Position numbers and translations under genes: made by a program. This document shows positions 11,323 to 25,581 of a DNA stretch of 64,000 nucleotides, piece after piece. Source of the stretch: Pleodorina starrii (taxonomy: Eukaryota; Chlorophyta; Chlorophyceae; Chlamydomonadales; Volvocaceae); assembly GCA_030267565.1 (NCBI GenBank), contig BRXU01000002.1:7693001-7757000 (forward strand), written 5' to 3'. Under the pieces are notes generated by a model that worked only from the letters and a program-made list of their open reading frames with translations, had not been told where the DNA came from and made no database searches. The first letter of the stretch is position 1. The number at the start of each line of letters is the position of its first letter.

Positions 11323-11635
11323 CCGTGCACACAAAAAACCAATCAACGGGGACGGAGCGCGGGCAATGTATTCAGACGACATTTAATCACCCGCCGCTTC
11401 GATCGCTCAGGACGATCGCTCGGAATTTATCCGGGCCCTCCCTGGGCCCTCCAGGAATATTTATCTGTCGCGACGGACTCCATTATCCTACCTCAATCAA
11501 TCGAGCGATTGATCGTTTGCGTGCTTTCCGAAGCGATAGCACATGCAAACGACGAGCGAGGGGGTACAAACCCTGGCACGCACGCATGGCGTACAGGGAC
11601 GACCAGCCCAAGCAACTATTTCTTCGCCCTGATGA

Positions 11636-11640
11636 TTACA
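11636..11640 (-). terminator. TGTAA polyadenylation signal of oxidase copy 1
   Basis: TTACA on the + strand reads TGTAA on the - strand, 289 bp past the stop of oxidase copy 1. TGTAA is the usual green-algal poly(A) signal. The same position in copy 3 reads TGTGA. Confidence 0.45.
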
Positions 11641-11928
11641 ATTCGTTCATCGCCATCGGAAAGCTTCGGTTGTATGTGGTTGGTGCGTTCGCGCAGCTAG
11701 CTAGCAGGCGAGCGAACGTACGAAGCCACGCACTGATGACGGACATGCATGGCATCGATCGTCGAACATTATCTAGCATCATGCATGATGATTGAATCGC
11801 CAGCAGCTTGAAGATATCCTCCGTGCCGGCGTACGGACTGAGTCACCGCATTAATGCCTCTGTATCGATGGGATAGCTAGCTGGCTAGATAGCTAACTAG
11901 CATGTTCCCATATCGATGGTATATATAG

Positions 11929-14900
11929 CTAGCTGGATGGAACGAGGTAGTCCAATCGGGGGGCGTTTCCGGGCAGGCGCACCCAGACGCTGGTGCCGTA
12001 CACGTTTCCGTTCAGCAGGAACAGCATGTACCAGCCGGGCGGTGCAATGTTGATGTTGGGGGGCCCCTTGAGCACCAGGCGCCGAGCTCCCAGGTCCTGA
12101 GAGACGATCTCCAAACCCACCTGCGTGCGACGGGCGGGCAGCAAGGGTACGGCAGGCGGGCGCAGTTTATATTACGTAATGTTGAATATCTTTACCCAGG
12201 CATACCAAACAATTTCTGGCTCCCAAAAGCGGAACATTTAGTTCGTATCAGCCATGAGGAATAATCAAACAAGGCGCAGCTAGTATTGGCCAACCGCGCG
12301 CAAAAACGGCAACCTTCTGTACAGTGGCTAGCAAGGTGGCTAGGTTACCATCCATACATGTACGTGCGTAATACGTACTTCCCCCCCCCCCCCGATACGT
12401 AGTATGTGCGCTTGGCTAATCATAGCTAGTCATTACTCACCACTCGTTGATTCATATTGGTCGAGTGGGTGACGGAACCGGGCGAGACGAGCACGGCGGA
12501 AGTCACAGAGTGGGTAGCATTGGACAAACTGTACTGCAGCTCGAAGGGCGCGCCGTACTCCATCACGTTCACAGCGTCCTCGGGGTCCCACATTGCGTTG
12601 CTGATAGAAACGATCTGAGGCTTTGCTGTCTCATTGAACCAGTACGGCGGGCGCAACATCTCAATACGATACTCGGCGGCCTTCTGTGGCGACCGGGAGA
12701 TCTCCGTGTCGTTCAGACTCGACCAGAACCTGCATGTTGATGCATCAATACTAACATGTCGGTTGCTACAAGTAACGCAATATGTTGTTCTTGGTAGGTA
12801 GGGCTAAGGGACATCGATCCTAGCATGAACTTTGCTTTTGCTGGTAGCCTGTGATGCGCACAGCCGTTCTTCGTTGCTTGCTTACTTGGCGGTGGGCGGA
12901 CCTGAAGACAGGCAGGCAGGGGCCGCCCACCTCGGTATCCAGATACATACCATGCTAACAACAGGCAGGCAGACAGGCCGGCAAGCAGATACATGCAACC
13001 CAAACCAATCAACAAATCCAAGGGCGTCCTGCACGCCGGATGACTCGCTCGATCGCTTTCAAGCAACTTACAGCTCGGCGCGGTCGCATCCCGCCACAAG
13101 CACGGAACCGTCGGGTGTTAGCAGCGCAGTCGAGTGATACAATCGCGCGATCCTTGAGCGGGCCATCAGCCGCATCCGGCTGCCGTACGGAGCATCAGGG
13201 TCGTACAGTACGGGCCACAGGTTTGGCTCGTTGGCTTGATTGACTCGCACTTTGTTTATGACGGTACCATCACCCGCAGACCCTTTCTGCACGATCGAAT
13301 GTGGGCACATTTCTTTTTCGGTAATTACTTAACGGTAATCGGCAGATAGACGGACGACGACAAAAGGATTGGGATTCATGCATGACTACTGCGGTGAGGG
13401 GTCACTCTACTTGATTTCACGCAGGAGCAACCGCACTTTCAATTAACGTGCATCGCCCGCCCATCCACGGATATATGGGTATGTACACCTAATAACGGTG
13501 CCTCCTGGGTCAGCCGCGCAGGCAAACCTTCCGCGGCCATACATTGAGAATTATTACATGCGTGCGAACACGGTTTGGGCGACAACTGCAATGAAAACGC
13601 CACTTACCATGGCCCCGTTGAGCACCACGACGTGTCCGTTGGGCAGAATAACCGCATCGCCCATCACCCGGGGCAGCGGCATAAACTCAGCGATCCAGCC
13701 CTCCCCTGCAATACATACGATACGTGTAAAGCGGATACGTAGTCACAGTCAAGCATGAGATGCACGTTACCGGTATAATAAAAGCAAAAGGCAGGATGCG
13801 GGCAGCAGCCGGTTTGCATGCGTCGTTGGCGGTACTAAATGATTACATTGATTACGTAGCTTCACCGTATGCGGTGTATGTGTTCTGCACGCATCACTGC
13901 CGTACACAAGACGCTCTATATGAAGACGGATGCCGATGTTGGTTGCAAACTAACACCGTATGTATTTACCTACCGAATGTGTAGTTGCCCGTGGTCTCGT
14001 TGTAATGAACCTTTATCCGAAGCGACAACCGGCTGGCCGTGGTATTGATGGACGCCCCCGGGAACTGACCACCGAAGACCACCACCTCCGGTGTGTATCC
14101 GTTCTCGGGGGTCAGTGCCAGCATGACGCTGGTGCCCGTGTAGGGGTACTCCATCACCATGCCACCCACGTTCCTCGGCGCTGTGTTGGCCCAACTCGGC
14201 AGCTGCGTTGCATGGGTTGATCGATGTTCACGTGTGCATCCTCAGTGTACGGCAAGCATATACAGGCGGCAGTGCACGTGCATGCACGCAGCGTGCGTGC
14301 GTGTGTGTCATATGTGGAAAACCGACAGGCAGGCGGCTGATTAGTCCATTCAGGCCGTCCTTAACTCTATCTACGTCTGTACAATTTGTGGATGGAAGTT
14401 GATGTCACGTACATCGTAGGTGCAAGGTAAATAATGGGGCTAGGAGTTGACTGTGATGACCTACATACTTCTAAAACTCATAAATGACGGCACAAATGCA
14501 AGTACGTATGGATCCTTATTACGTACAATGGTCCGTCGGACGCCCGTCATCGGATTGGTGATCTCGCCGTATGCTTTCAGCACCATGAACAGGTCTCCAG
14601 TGGGCAACACGTACTGCAAAGCATGGGCGCGGGGAGATAGGTGGGCAGATATACAGACATACGTAAATGGAGGGCGCTAGCTATCTAGCTAGATAGCAAG
14701 CAGGCAGGTTGACCGACCGTACATGTATCTACCACACCAGCGCTTTGACTAGTGGAATTGATTAATTACAGAGGAGTTGTTAGTGGAAGAGTATTTAGGC
14801 ATAGCACACCGTATCTATCTACGTACCGCCGGCCGGATGTAGATAGACGCACGTAACCTTTACGTACAATTGGGTGGATCATCTTATATATCCTGCATGT

Positions 14901-17060
14901 ATGTCATGCGTGCTTACCGTGTTCGGGTAGTAAATGTACCTCGTTTTCCTGAACATGTCGTCCGTCTGGTTACGAAACAGCTGTTGTTGCGTCGGACTGG
15001 CGGGGTCCCAGATCTCGTAGATGGGGTTCTTGGGGCTCGCTGCGCGCATGCATTTGGTGAACCACACAGCCGGGGATCGGATACAGACCGTCAAGCAAAT
15101 TGCAAATCGAAGAAACGGAGATTGGTGGAAAGGATTTCCCACGGGTGATCAAGCTTGATCATTCGTGGATGGGAACATTTAGATAGTATCTATATGTTGC
15201 GTACCCACCTCCGCTTGGCTTGGTGGTGCCTCCCATGATGGTAACCATTCCGTTGGGCAGCAGTGTTGCGGTTGGGTACCAGCGGGGATAAGTCAGGTTG
15301 CCGATGCGAGTCATGTTAAGGGTCTTGCGGGAGAAGATGCGCACCCCCCGAAGGCCGTCCCCGTAGAGCCGTCCGGCGATGTGACCGCCCACCACCAACA
15401 CGTGACCGTCCTGCGAGCGAGCGAGCGAGTGAACGAAGTCGCGGGCTTCCAAACCACGCACAGTAGTACTGAACATGTATTTGCCATAAGTCTCATGCAA
15501 GGATAGATGGGAGTTAGATGGGAGATAGATGGGAGCTACCGGTAGCGGGAAGGTCTACCGAGGCAGGTCCCCGAAGGAAGATGCCGCCTGATCCCGTATC
15601 TGCAGCTTCATTCGCCGACTCAATAAGATCGGACACGCACGCACGGGGCATAGGACAAGGCCCACACCCCTGCCTTCGTTGACAGCCTATACTCATCCCC
15701 CAACCAAGCCCTTCCCCGCCGCACCTGCGTGACCGTGTGTGCGGCGCAGAAGACGGTATCTGTATAGTAGTTGACGTTTGTGAAGATGCGGGTCAGGTAA
15801 TCGTAGTGCCCAACAATGACAGTGCTCTTGTCGGGGTGCCGGCCGCTGTATCGCTCCATGAACAAAAACTTGTTGGTGCCCGGAACAAGCGCCAAGTGAA
15901 CGGCAACGACGTTGGCAATGCCGGTCTGCATACATTGCGGGTCCGCCGTCGTGGGGCGCGGTTTAGCTATATATATAGACGACGTATAGGGTCCAGGCGT
16001 TCGTTCGTCTCTAGAATCAATCGTCAGGGGTCTAAAAAAGGGTCAATTTAGAGGGATCAATTAATATCATTCATTACAACAATGACAATGAACCTATCTA
16101 CATATATACAGACATGCACGATCTCACCAGAAGCCATTGTCCGTACGCTTCAGGGTGGTTATCGGGCACATTGGGGATGCGGACGGGGGAGGCATCGAGA
16201 CTGGTGTCGATGGGATCGCCGAAATCGCCTGTTGTTGTTGTTGGGCATTCGAGCGCAAGCAAGGGATGGCAGCCAACGTGGGCATTTAGATGTCACATCT
16301 AGATAGCTAGGAAGGAAAGCTAGCGAGAGAGCCATTCATCGGCTGCTGACGGTAGCGCAACGAAGAATGATGAAATTGGCCCTACGGCGGCGGCGGGAAG
16401 TATTAATATATAAGGTGCACCATACACCGACGATGTCACCAGCAATTATTGTTGCAACAAGGCCCTGTCGTCCAGTCGGTCCCAGACAATCGAACAGATC
16501 ATAATCGAGTGGCGGCAACCTATCTAGCTAATGAGCTATCCAGCTGTAAATCTTGGCGGGGATTCGGCCCAGCATGACTACAAAGTTCCTCGTGAACCTG
16601 CTTTCCCAGAAAAACGACGATATATATTATAAAATTTATATGAGTGTGTGCAACCACGTGGTAAGGATGGGAGGGCTACGTAGACGCACGCACCCAGCAG
16701 CTCCTCATCGATGGATCCGTTGTACGGCGGTGAAGCGGGCGGGAGCGGGAAAGGCGGCGGAGGACGGGGAGGGGGGCTTGGGGGAGGGCTTGGGGGAGGC
16801 GGCGGCGGTGGCATGTTTTCCAAGACCTGACGACGGCGCATGGCAGAAGCTGCTGTAGCCGTTATCTGGCCCTGCAGCTGCTTGTCGTTGTGCTGACCAG
16901 CAGACACGGCTTTCGTATCAGCAGCAGCTTGGTAAGATTTCAACCAATGGTTTGGGCGGGCAGCCACAGCCCTCGGCAGGTTTTCAACGTAGCACAAGGA
17001 GATGGCGAGCGCAACGACGAGTAGGCACAGCTGCTGCGAGGCACGGCGGGATGCAGTCAT
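11929..17060 (-). CDS. Secreted glyoxal/galactose oxidase-like copper-radical oxidase, copy 1
   Basis: About 13 exons encode roughly 720 residues. Exon 1 (17060-16694) has a signal peptide (MTASRRASQQLCLLVVALAI) and a proline-rich linker. Later exons are about 16518-16440, then 16228-16128, 15925-15725, 15410-15209, 15039-14918, 14613-14527, 14202-13974, 13705-13608, 13286-13072, 12729-12441 and 12120-11929. One exon between 16600 and 16520 is not resolved. Phases agree at the junctions tested. The kelch/DUF1929 fold is supported by GHVLVVGGH and by the four copper-site motifs known in glyoxal oxidase: Cys in VFCAAHTV, Tyr in PRWYPT, Tyr-His in LYHSTALL, and His in VTHSTNMNQR. The family oxidises aldehydes or alcohols to give hydrogen peroxide outside the cell. 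This copy shows no frame break and is likely the functional one. The exact substrate is not predictable. Confidence 0.85.
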
Positions 17061-17910
17061 GGTTGGCTGAACTAAGTAACAGCACCAATAACAAAGAAAC
17101 GATTGAGTTGCCTAGTTCAACAGGCGGAACGTGCAGGGCTGTTGCCCGAATCCAGCAAGTTGATGTAGTGGACTACTGCAATTAACGTTGATGAGAAGAT
17201 GATACTACTGCCGTCCGCATTGTTGAATTTATAAATAAACACATGCCGAGGCCTTGAATGGAAGTACAAATCGAGGTACGGATGAAACATGGAAACAACT
17301 GACGATAGATGCGACATCACCAACCGCAACCGATGAGGCGCAACCGACGCGACGACCGACGACTCGTGCCGCCGGAATCAAATCAACGGACGAGCGACGC
17401 CCTTTTCATGAAGGCAACTGCACAAATATTGTCGAGCTTGTATATTTCCTACGTATGCGAATGAATACACTGGGCGATGTGTCGCCCACTGTTTGTAAAC
17501 GCTACACGGAAACACTTTCATGTGTCCGTTATAGACACATTAATGTGTCGCCATATGGGATGCAACGATGAACGAACCTACCAACGAGGCAAGGCAATTG
17601 CGGCAACTGCGGCAGCCGCGCGTCATATATAGCGGCGGAGCGCCGTGATACGGCACCCAAATACGTCGCTAGCCACTATGGTGTTGGGAGCGCGTGTGGA
17701 TGATTGTCGGCATCGGCATGTTTGTCTGACACTACGCTCCACATATCAGGGCCAGCAACACGCCAAGACAGAGGGCGGTTTCTCCACGTCGGTACTGTGC
17801 AGCACAGCCTAGCAGGGCCAATCGTGGATTCTCAAAAACTGTGCGGCTGTGTGGAGTATATGTGGGGTGTTGGGGAAAGCCCACAAATCGCCGGCATTGC
17901 CTAACGCAGC

Positions 17911-18351
17911 GACGGACTCAAGACGGGCTTCCCAACCCGCGCCATCATCGGCCCAATCTCCCGACTAGGTCTGGGGGTTGGCACCCTACGTACCCTCTAT
18001 GCGGTCAGAGCGGCGAAGACGCTTGTCCTGTCCCTCAACGACAAGGGACGCCTTGGGGCAGTAACTCGAGCCCTCCTGCACCTGCAGAGCCGTTACATGG
18101 GCACCATACCAGCGCACACATTCAAACGCGAATGCCGGCAATATACCACGCTTAAACAACTTGCTCTTGTGCATGAAGCCGGCATTGAACTCACGGACAG
18201 AGGCAGCACCTACGAGCCGGCAGCGGGCAGCCTCATTCACCTGATCGGGGCGCACATACAACACGACGGCCGAGCCCAAGGATCTCGCGCTCCTCTTCCG
18301 ATGCATACAACCCCTGCTGGACGAAACTTGGCCTGGACCTCAGGGCCCTGA
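17911..18351 (+). pseudogene. LINE ORF2 segment C-terminal to the reverse transcriptase
   Basis: A continuous 147-codon frame starts without an ATG and contains GLGVGTLRTLYAVRAAK, LNDKGRLGAVTRALLHLQ and a His/Cys-bearing region. LxLNDxGRxG followed by LLxLQ is a pattern I associate with LINE ORF2 proteins between RT and RNase H. It ends at a stop created by decay. Confidence 0.55.
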
Positions 18352-18715
18352 AAGACAAAAACACGGGAGCGCACCTCATTACCACCGACCAGCTGCAACG
18401 CATCGGCGGCAGGAATGTGGGCCCCCGCCATCGGATATATAGCCCTAAACCAGCTCAGCCTCGCCTTGAATGCTGACCCCAGTGTGCGCGCCCGGGCGCC
18501 ACGCCACCGTGGTGTAGCACCCCTGCCCCCCGAACTACGACTCCTCACGGATGACCCACATCTGACTGATATTGCGAAGGAAGCGACAAGACCCACCCCC
18601 ATCCCCCACGGAACCCTAAGGAAGTACGTCCTGGCCAAGCCCCGCGACCGGAGGCCGAGCAAGACCCCGGTCGAATGGAAAAGGCACGCGAGGCACGCTA
18701 CACGACGAAGCTCAC

Positions 18716-19003
18716 CTAACTATCTGGACGGATTCTGCCGCGTCTCTACATCTCATTAAAAAGATAATAAACAACCCACATAAGCTTCAGCTTAGTAAGC
18801 ACAAGGCGCTGCTTGAGAAAATCGTATTAATACTTAAACGACGAGCGGCCTGTAACCTGAAGACGTCTTTGCTTAAAGTGAAAGCCCACACTGGAGTAAC
18901 ATACAACGAGAAAGCGGACAACGCAGCCGTACAAGCTGCGTGCGCGGGGACTCTCCAAGCTGGACCCCGAAGCGCTGAGCGCAACCGAAACCTCAGACAA
19001 TAA
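18716..19003 (+). pseudogene. LINE RNase H domain remnant
   Basis: The frame LTIWTDSAASLHLI carries the second or third catalytic acidic residue (TDS) and KVKAHTGVTYNEKAD carries the terminal His and Asp of RNase H. This domain removes the RNA strand of RNA-DNA hybrids in retroelement replication. The frame begins within a broken reading frame and ends at TAA 19001-19003, so it is not translated as a unit. Confidence 0.75.
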
Positions 19004-19592
19004 TCCACGAAGTCAACACTGGTGGCTGCGGAAAATGGCTGTGCCTGAGAAGAACGCTGGGCACTATGCTAACGACCTTCACCGCGGTATCGAGTCCCTG
19101 GTCAGCCCGGAGACGCAATCGGGATACACGAACGAAACAGATTACATTACATACGTACGTCGCCACACACAGAAACAAAACGACAAGGCCCATAGGAGCT
19201 AGATAGCTCAGATGCTAATGGCGCACGGATGGAAAGTATGCTACACGAAACAGGAAGCAAATAGCCTGGGCTTCGCCGGAACCATCCGTAAAGACCTGCG
19301 ACAACTGCTGACCTCACTGGGGACGAGCAACGAAGCGGCCAAAAAGTGCTGCAATGACCTACACGACCACGCTGTCCGAGCGTTGCTTGAACGCAATTGT
19401 CGCTGCCAGGAGGCAACTGGAGCGGGACCCCCGCCAACAGAGCACAACCAGCGCCGACCCGCCCTAACCCGCCCGCAACGGCGGGCTCCCAAGCAATCTC
19501 ACCGCGGTATGTAGCGGGAGAGGCATGGGATCGGGGCAACCCGAAACCCCACCCCTCCTGCTCCCATAACCCACGCCTCGGCTCCGTCGGGC

Positions 19593-19834
<242 letters not shown>

Positions 19835-19844
19835 TTTTTTTTTA

Positions 19845-20865
19845 ATACGTCGCCAACACCCTGCCCGACCTTGACATAAGCACCAGCACTCGAACTTTAC
19901 AGCGCAAGGCGGGTCGACACAAGCATGTCAAACGGTGCTTCGACTACCTGTACGGCCAGCTATGGAGCGCCAAGCTGGCGAGCCGATTTAAGAAACCATT
20001 GGCACCTGGATGCCCCCCGTCGTTAGGACACTCCCCCCCTGTGCAACCATCTCGACTCCGGGGCGCACATCCTCGGAGGCTGCCTTTACCCCCGAATGCG
20101 AGCCCTGTACATACAGTGGCACAACAAGGCGGTCCAAACATTTACTAGTCGCTTGCCCGGGGGTCCAATGGAGGCTGCTACATTATAATGGACGCCGGCC
20201 CCGCGGACACCCGACCAGACTACGTGGCTGGCACACGCCTGCCCAAATGGCTGCTCCCGGAAATCGCGGATGAGAAACGCCTCAAAATGCGGCCCGATAT
20301 ACTCCTTATACCAGACATCCCTCTCCACGAAGCGCGAGCACCAGGGTACCGACATGGGACCCCCGGGCCCCAGGCAACACACAGTACACATTATTGAGGC
20401 CGGCTACACCGCTGACACAAACCACACAGAAACAGCACAACAAGGCCGGACAGAACTGGCCAAGCTCCTCACGGAAGCCGGATGGAAGGTCCGCTACACA
20501 ACACAGGAAGCCATCAGCCTCGGCTTTGCGGGTATAATCAGAAAGGACCTACGCCCTCTACTCTACACCCTAGGCACGGGCAGCAAGGAAGCCCGAACTA
20601 ACCTGCTGCAACGACCTCCACGACCATGCAGTTAGAACACGCAACACTATCGTTATTACTCGCAGGCAAATGGAACGTAACCCCCACGCGGAACCGCAAT
20701 CGGCAGGCACATAACCAACGACAAACCAGTCTGAAGTTCCTCGCGGTGGTGGCGGGGGACTGGGACCGGGGAAACCCGTCGACCCACCCCCTCTGCTCCC
20801 ATAACCCACGCATCGGCTACCGGCCGGGCGTATCATTTATATTATTATTATTATTATTATTATTA
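19845..20865 (+). mobile_element. Second degraded LINE 3' end
   Basis: It carries the C-terminal Cys/His motif LCNHLDSGAHILGGC followed by IQWHNKAVQ, then HIIEAGYTADTNHTE and GWKVRYTTQEAISLGFAG, homologous to the element before it. The frame is broken by stops and shifts. It ends in the shared 3' UTR (GGGCGTAT) and a short ATT tail at about 20840-20865, which runs straight into the last codons of oxidase copy 2. Confidence 0.75.
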
Positions 20866-20866
20866 G

Positions 20867-23800
20867 CTAGCTGGATGGAACGAGGTAGTCCAATCGGGGG
20901 GCGTTTCCGGGCAGGCGCACCCAGACGCTGGCGCCGTACACGTTTCCGTTAAGCAGGAACAGCATGTACCAGCCGGGCGGCGCAATGTTGATGTTGGGGG
21001 GCCCCTTGAGCACCAGGCGCCGAGCGCCCAGGTCCTGAGAGACGATCTCCAAACCCACCTGCGTGCGACGGGCGGGCAGCGAGGGTACGGCAGAGGCGGG
21101 CGCAGTTTATATTACGTAATGTTGGATATCTTTACCCAGGCATACCAAACAATTTCTGGCTCCCAAAAGCGGAACATTTAATTCGTATCAGCCATGAGGA
21201 ATACTCAAACAAGGCGCAGCTAATATTGGCAAATTGTAGCTAGCCAAACGTGCGCAAAAACGGCAACATTGCTTCTGTACAGCGGCTAGGTTACCATCCA
21301 TACATGTACGTGCGTAATACGTACTCCCTCGCCGATACGTAGTATGTGCGCTTTGCTAATCATAGCTAGTCATTACTCACCACTCGTTGATTCATATTTG
21401 TCGAGTGGGTGACGGAACCGGGCGAGACGAGCACGGCGGAAGTCACAGAGTGGGTAGCAACGGACAAGCTGTACTGCAGCTCAAAGGACGCGCCGTACTG
21501 CATCACGTTCACAGCGTCCTCGGGGTCCCACGTTGCATTATTGATAGAAACGATCTGAGGCTTTGCTGTCTCATTGAACCAGTACGGCGGGCGGAACATC
21601 TCAATACGATACTCGGCGGCCTTCTGTGGCGACCGGGAGATCTCCGTGTCGTCCAGACTCGACCAGAACCTGCATGTTGATGCATCAATACAAACATGTC
21701 GGTTGCTACAAGTAACGCAATATGTTGTTCTTGGTAGGTAGGGCTAAGGGACATCGATCCTAGCATGAACTTTGCTTGTGCTGGTAGCCTGCGATGCGCA
21801 CAGCCGTTCTTCGTTCGTTGCTTGCGGTGGGCGGGCCTGAAGACAGGCAGGCAGGCAGGGGCCGCCCACCTCGGTATCCAGATACATACCATGCTAACAA
21901 CAGGCAGGCAGACAGGCAGGCAAGCAGATACATGCAACCTAAACCAATCAACAAATCCAAGGGCGTGCTGCACGCCGGATGACTCGCTCGCTCGCTTCCA
22001 AGCAACTTACAGCTCGGCGCGGTCACATCCCGCCACGAGCACGGAACCGTCGGGTGTTAGCAGCGCAGTCGAGTGGTACAATCGCGCGATATTTGAGCGG
22101 GCCATCAGCCGCATCCGGCTGCCGTACGGAGCATCAGGGTCGTACAGTACGGGCCACAAGTTTGGCTCGTTGGCTTGATTGACTCGTACTCTGTTGACGA
22201 TGGTGCCATCGCCCGCAGACCCTTTCTGCACGATCGAATGTGGGTTCAATTTTTTCCGGTAATTACTTAACGGTAATCGGCAGATAGACGGATGACGACA
22301 AAAGGCAGGATTGGGATTCATGCATGACTACTGCATGCGGTGAGGGGTCACTCTACTTGAATTCACGCAGCAGGCAGGAGCAACCGCACTTTCAATTTGG
22401 TCAGCCGCGCAAGCAAAATTTCCGCGGGCATACATTGAGAATCATTACATGCGTGCGAACACGGTTTTGGCGACAACTGCAATGAAAACGCCACTTACCA
22501 TGGCCCCGTTGAGCACCACGACGTGTCCGTTGGGCAGAATAACCGCATCGCCCATCACCCGGGGCAGCGGCATAAACTCAGCGATCCAGCCCTCCCCTGC
22601 AGTACATACGATACGTGTAAACCGGATACGTAGTCACAATCAAGCATGAGATGCACTTAACCGGTATAAAAGCAGAAGGCAGGATGCGGACAGCCGGTTT
22701 GCATGCGTCGTTAGTTGGCGGTGCTGCTGCCGTACATTCAGTGAATGATTAGCTTCACCGTATGCGGCGTATGTGTTCTGCACGCATCATCGCCGTACAC
22801 AAGACGCTATATGAAGACGGATGCCGCTGATGGTTGCACACTAACACCGTATGTATTTACCTACCGAATGTGTAGTTGCCTGTAGTCTCGTTGTAAAGAA
22901 CCTTTATCCGAAGCGACAGCCGACTGGCCGTGGTATTGATGGACGCCCCCGGGAACTGACCACCGAAGACCACCACCTCGGGTGTGTATCCGTTCTCGGG
23001 GGTCAGTGCCAGCATGACGCTGGTGCCCGTGTAGGGGTACTCCATCACCATGCCACCCACGTTCCTCGGCGCTGTGTTGGCCCAACTCGGCAGCTGCGTT
23101 GCATGGGTTGATCGATGTACACGTGTGCATGCATCTTCAGCGAGTGTACCACATATCAAACATACACACGCACGTCCGCAAGTTACTTTCCCTATCTGGA
23201 GAGTAATATTGGCGCGTTTGAAAGGCGCGCTGCCACGACAAGCATATATATTTACATGCGGCTGTACACGTGCATGCAGCGCGCGTGTGTGTATTTCATG
23301 TGGAAAACGAGGCAGGCGGCTGATTAGGCCGTTATTCCGGCCGTCCTTGGCTTTACCTGCCTAAATTGTGGAGGGAAATTGATGAAGTGAAGGGAGCAGC
23401 AGATGCAAGGTAATTGGGGCAAGGGATTGACTGTGTCGGAAGCGTGTCTAAATACGGCACAAATGCACGTACGTATGGATCCTTATTACGTACGTACAAT
23501 GGTCCGTCGGACGCCCGTCATCGGTTTGGTGATCTCGCCGTATGCTTTCAGCACCATGAACAGGTCTCCAGTTGGCAACACGTACTGCAAAGCATGAGGG
23601 GGGCGGAACGGTGGGCAGACAGACATACGTAAATGCGTGGACGGAGGGTGCTAGCTAGCTAGCTAGCCTGGTTGACCGTACATCTATCTACACTGAAGAA
23701 GCGAGGGCTGCCACACCAGCGCTTTGTTAAATAAAATTAATTAATTACAGAGGACGGAACTGTAAAAGGAAGAATATTTGGATAGAGCCATACCGTATCT

Positions 23801-25525
23801 TTCTACTGTGCGAGGACGTTACCTTTACAATCGAATTGATCATCATGCATGCATGCGTGCTTACCGTGTTCGGGTAGAAGATGTAGCTCGTATTCGTGAA
23901 CATGTCTTCCGTCTGGTTACGAAACAACTGTTGTTGCGTCGGACTGGCGGGGTCCCAGATCTCGTAGATGGGGTTTTTGGGGCTCGCTGCGCGCATGGGG
24001 TGAACCAAACAACCGCGGTTACAGCATGCAGACCGTCAAGCAAATCGGAAGAAGTGACGGAGATCGTGGGAAATGATTTCCCACAATTGATCAAGCATGA
24101 ATATGTATGGCGAACAGTTGGGAAATATCGCTACCATGGTCGTCGTTATGCATGGTCGTTATCCAATAGATCTAAATAAATGTTGCGTACCCACCTCCGC
24201 TAGGCTTGGTGGAGCCTCCCATGATGGTAACCATTCCGTTGGGCAGCAGTGTTGCGGTTGGGTACCAGCGTGGATACGTCAGGTTGCCGATGCGAGTCAT
24301 GTTAAGGGTCTTGCGGGAGAAGATGCGCACCCCCCGAAGGCCGTCCCCGTAGTGCCCGGAAACTTGTTGGTGCCCGGAACAAGCGCCAAGTGAACGGCAA
24401 CGATGTTGCCCGTGCCGGCCTGCATACATTGCGGGTACGTCGTGGGGCGCGGTTAAGCCATATATAGACGACGTATAGGGTCCAGGCGTACGTTCGTCTC
24501 TAGAATCAATCGTCAGGGGGCTAAAAAAGGGTCAATTTAGAGGGATCAATTTATATCATTCCTTACAAAATGACAATGAACGGGCATGTATACAGTCATG
24601 CACGATCTCACCAGAAGCCATTGTCCGTACGCTTCAGGTTGGTTGTCGGGCACATTGGGGATGCTGACGGGGGAGGCATCGAGACTGGTGTCGATGGGGT
24701 CTCCGAAATTGCCTGTTGTTGGGCATTCGAGCGCAAGCAAGGGATGGCAGCCAATGTGGGCATGTAGATGTCACATCTAGATATATAGCTAGGTAGGAAA
24801 GCTAGCAAGCGAGCCATTCATCGGCCGCTGACGGTAGCACAAGAATGATGAAATTGGCCCTACGGCGGCGGCGGGAAGTATTAAGGTGCACCATACACCG
24901 ACGATGCCACCAGCAATAATTGTTGCAACAAGGCCCTGTCGTCCAGTCGGTCCCAGACAATCGAACAAATCATAATCGAGTGGCGGCAACCTATCTAGCT
25001 AATGAGCTATCTAGTTTAAATCTTGGCGACGGAGGATTCGGTCCATCATTATTACGAAGTTCCTCGTGAACCTGCTTTCCCAGAAAAATGACGATATGCA
25101 TTATATAATTTATACGAGTGCGTGCAACCACGTGGCAAGGATGGGAGGGCTACGTAGACGCACGCACCCAGCAGCAGCTCCTCATCGATGGATCCGTTGT
25201 ACGGCGGTGAAGCGGGCGGGAGCGGGAAAGGCGGCGGAGGACGGGGAGGGGGGCTTGCGGGAGGCGGCGGCGGTGGCATGTTTTCCAAGACCTGACGACG
25301 GCGCATGGCAGAAGCTGCTGTGGCCGCCGTTATCTGGCCCTGCAGCTGCTTGTCGTTGTGCTGACCAGCAGACACGGCTTTCGTATCAGCAGCTTGGTAA
25401 GATTTCAACCAATGGTTTGGGCGGGCAGCCACAGCCCTCGGCAGGTTTTCAACGTAGCACAAGGAGATGGCGAGCGCAACGAGGAGTAGGCACAGCTGCT
25501 GCGAGGCACGGTGGGATGCAGTCAT
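20867..25525 (-). pseudogene. Glyoxal/galactose oxidase-like gene, copy 2 (deleted)
   Basis: It is collinear with copy 1 from the start codon (25525, MTASHRASQQ) to the stop (20867). Near 24348-24361 about 500 bp present in copies 1 and 3 is missing. The loss joins the exon beginning GTGNIVAVHLALVPG out of frame to YGDGLRGVRIF and removes the intron between them, the copper-site Cys (FCAAHTV) and the GHVLVVGGH strand. The junction lies at a CGTAG microhomology, with short extra bases that suggest two linked deletions. Most other exons remain open, so decay is recent. Its left edge abuts a LINE tail and its right edge abuts a hAT-like element. Confidence 0.85.
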
Positions 25526-25581
25526 GGTTGGCTGAACTAAAAAGTAACAGCACAATAACAAAGAAACGATTGAGTTGCGTC

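Larger units (their letters stand above)
11323..17639. repeat. Segmental duplication, copy 1 (with 47067-53384)
   Basis: About 6.3 kb is shared with 47067-53384: downstream flank, the whole oxidase gene with introns, and about 0.6 kb of upstream flank. Homology starts near CGTGCACACAAA and ends at CATATATAGCGGCGGA, after which the two copies have unrelated flanks. A shorter copy (20867-25577) lacks both flanks. Confidence 0.85.
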
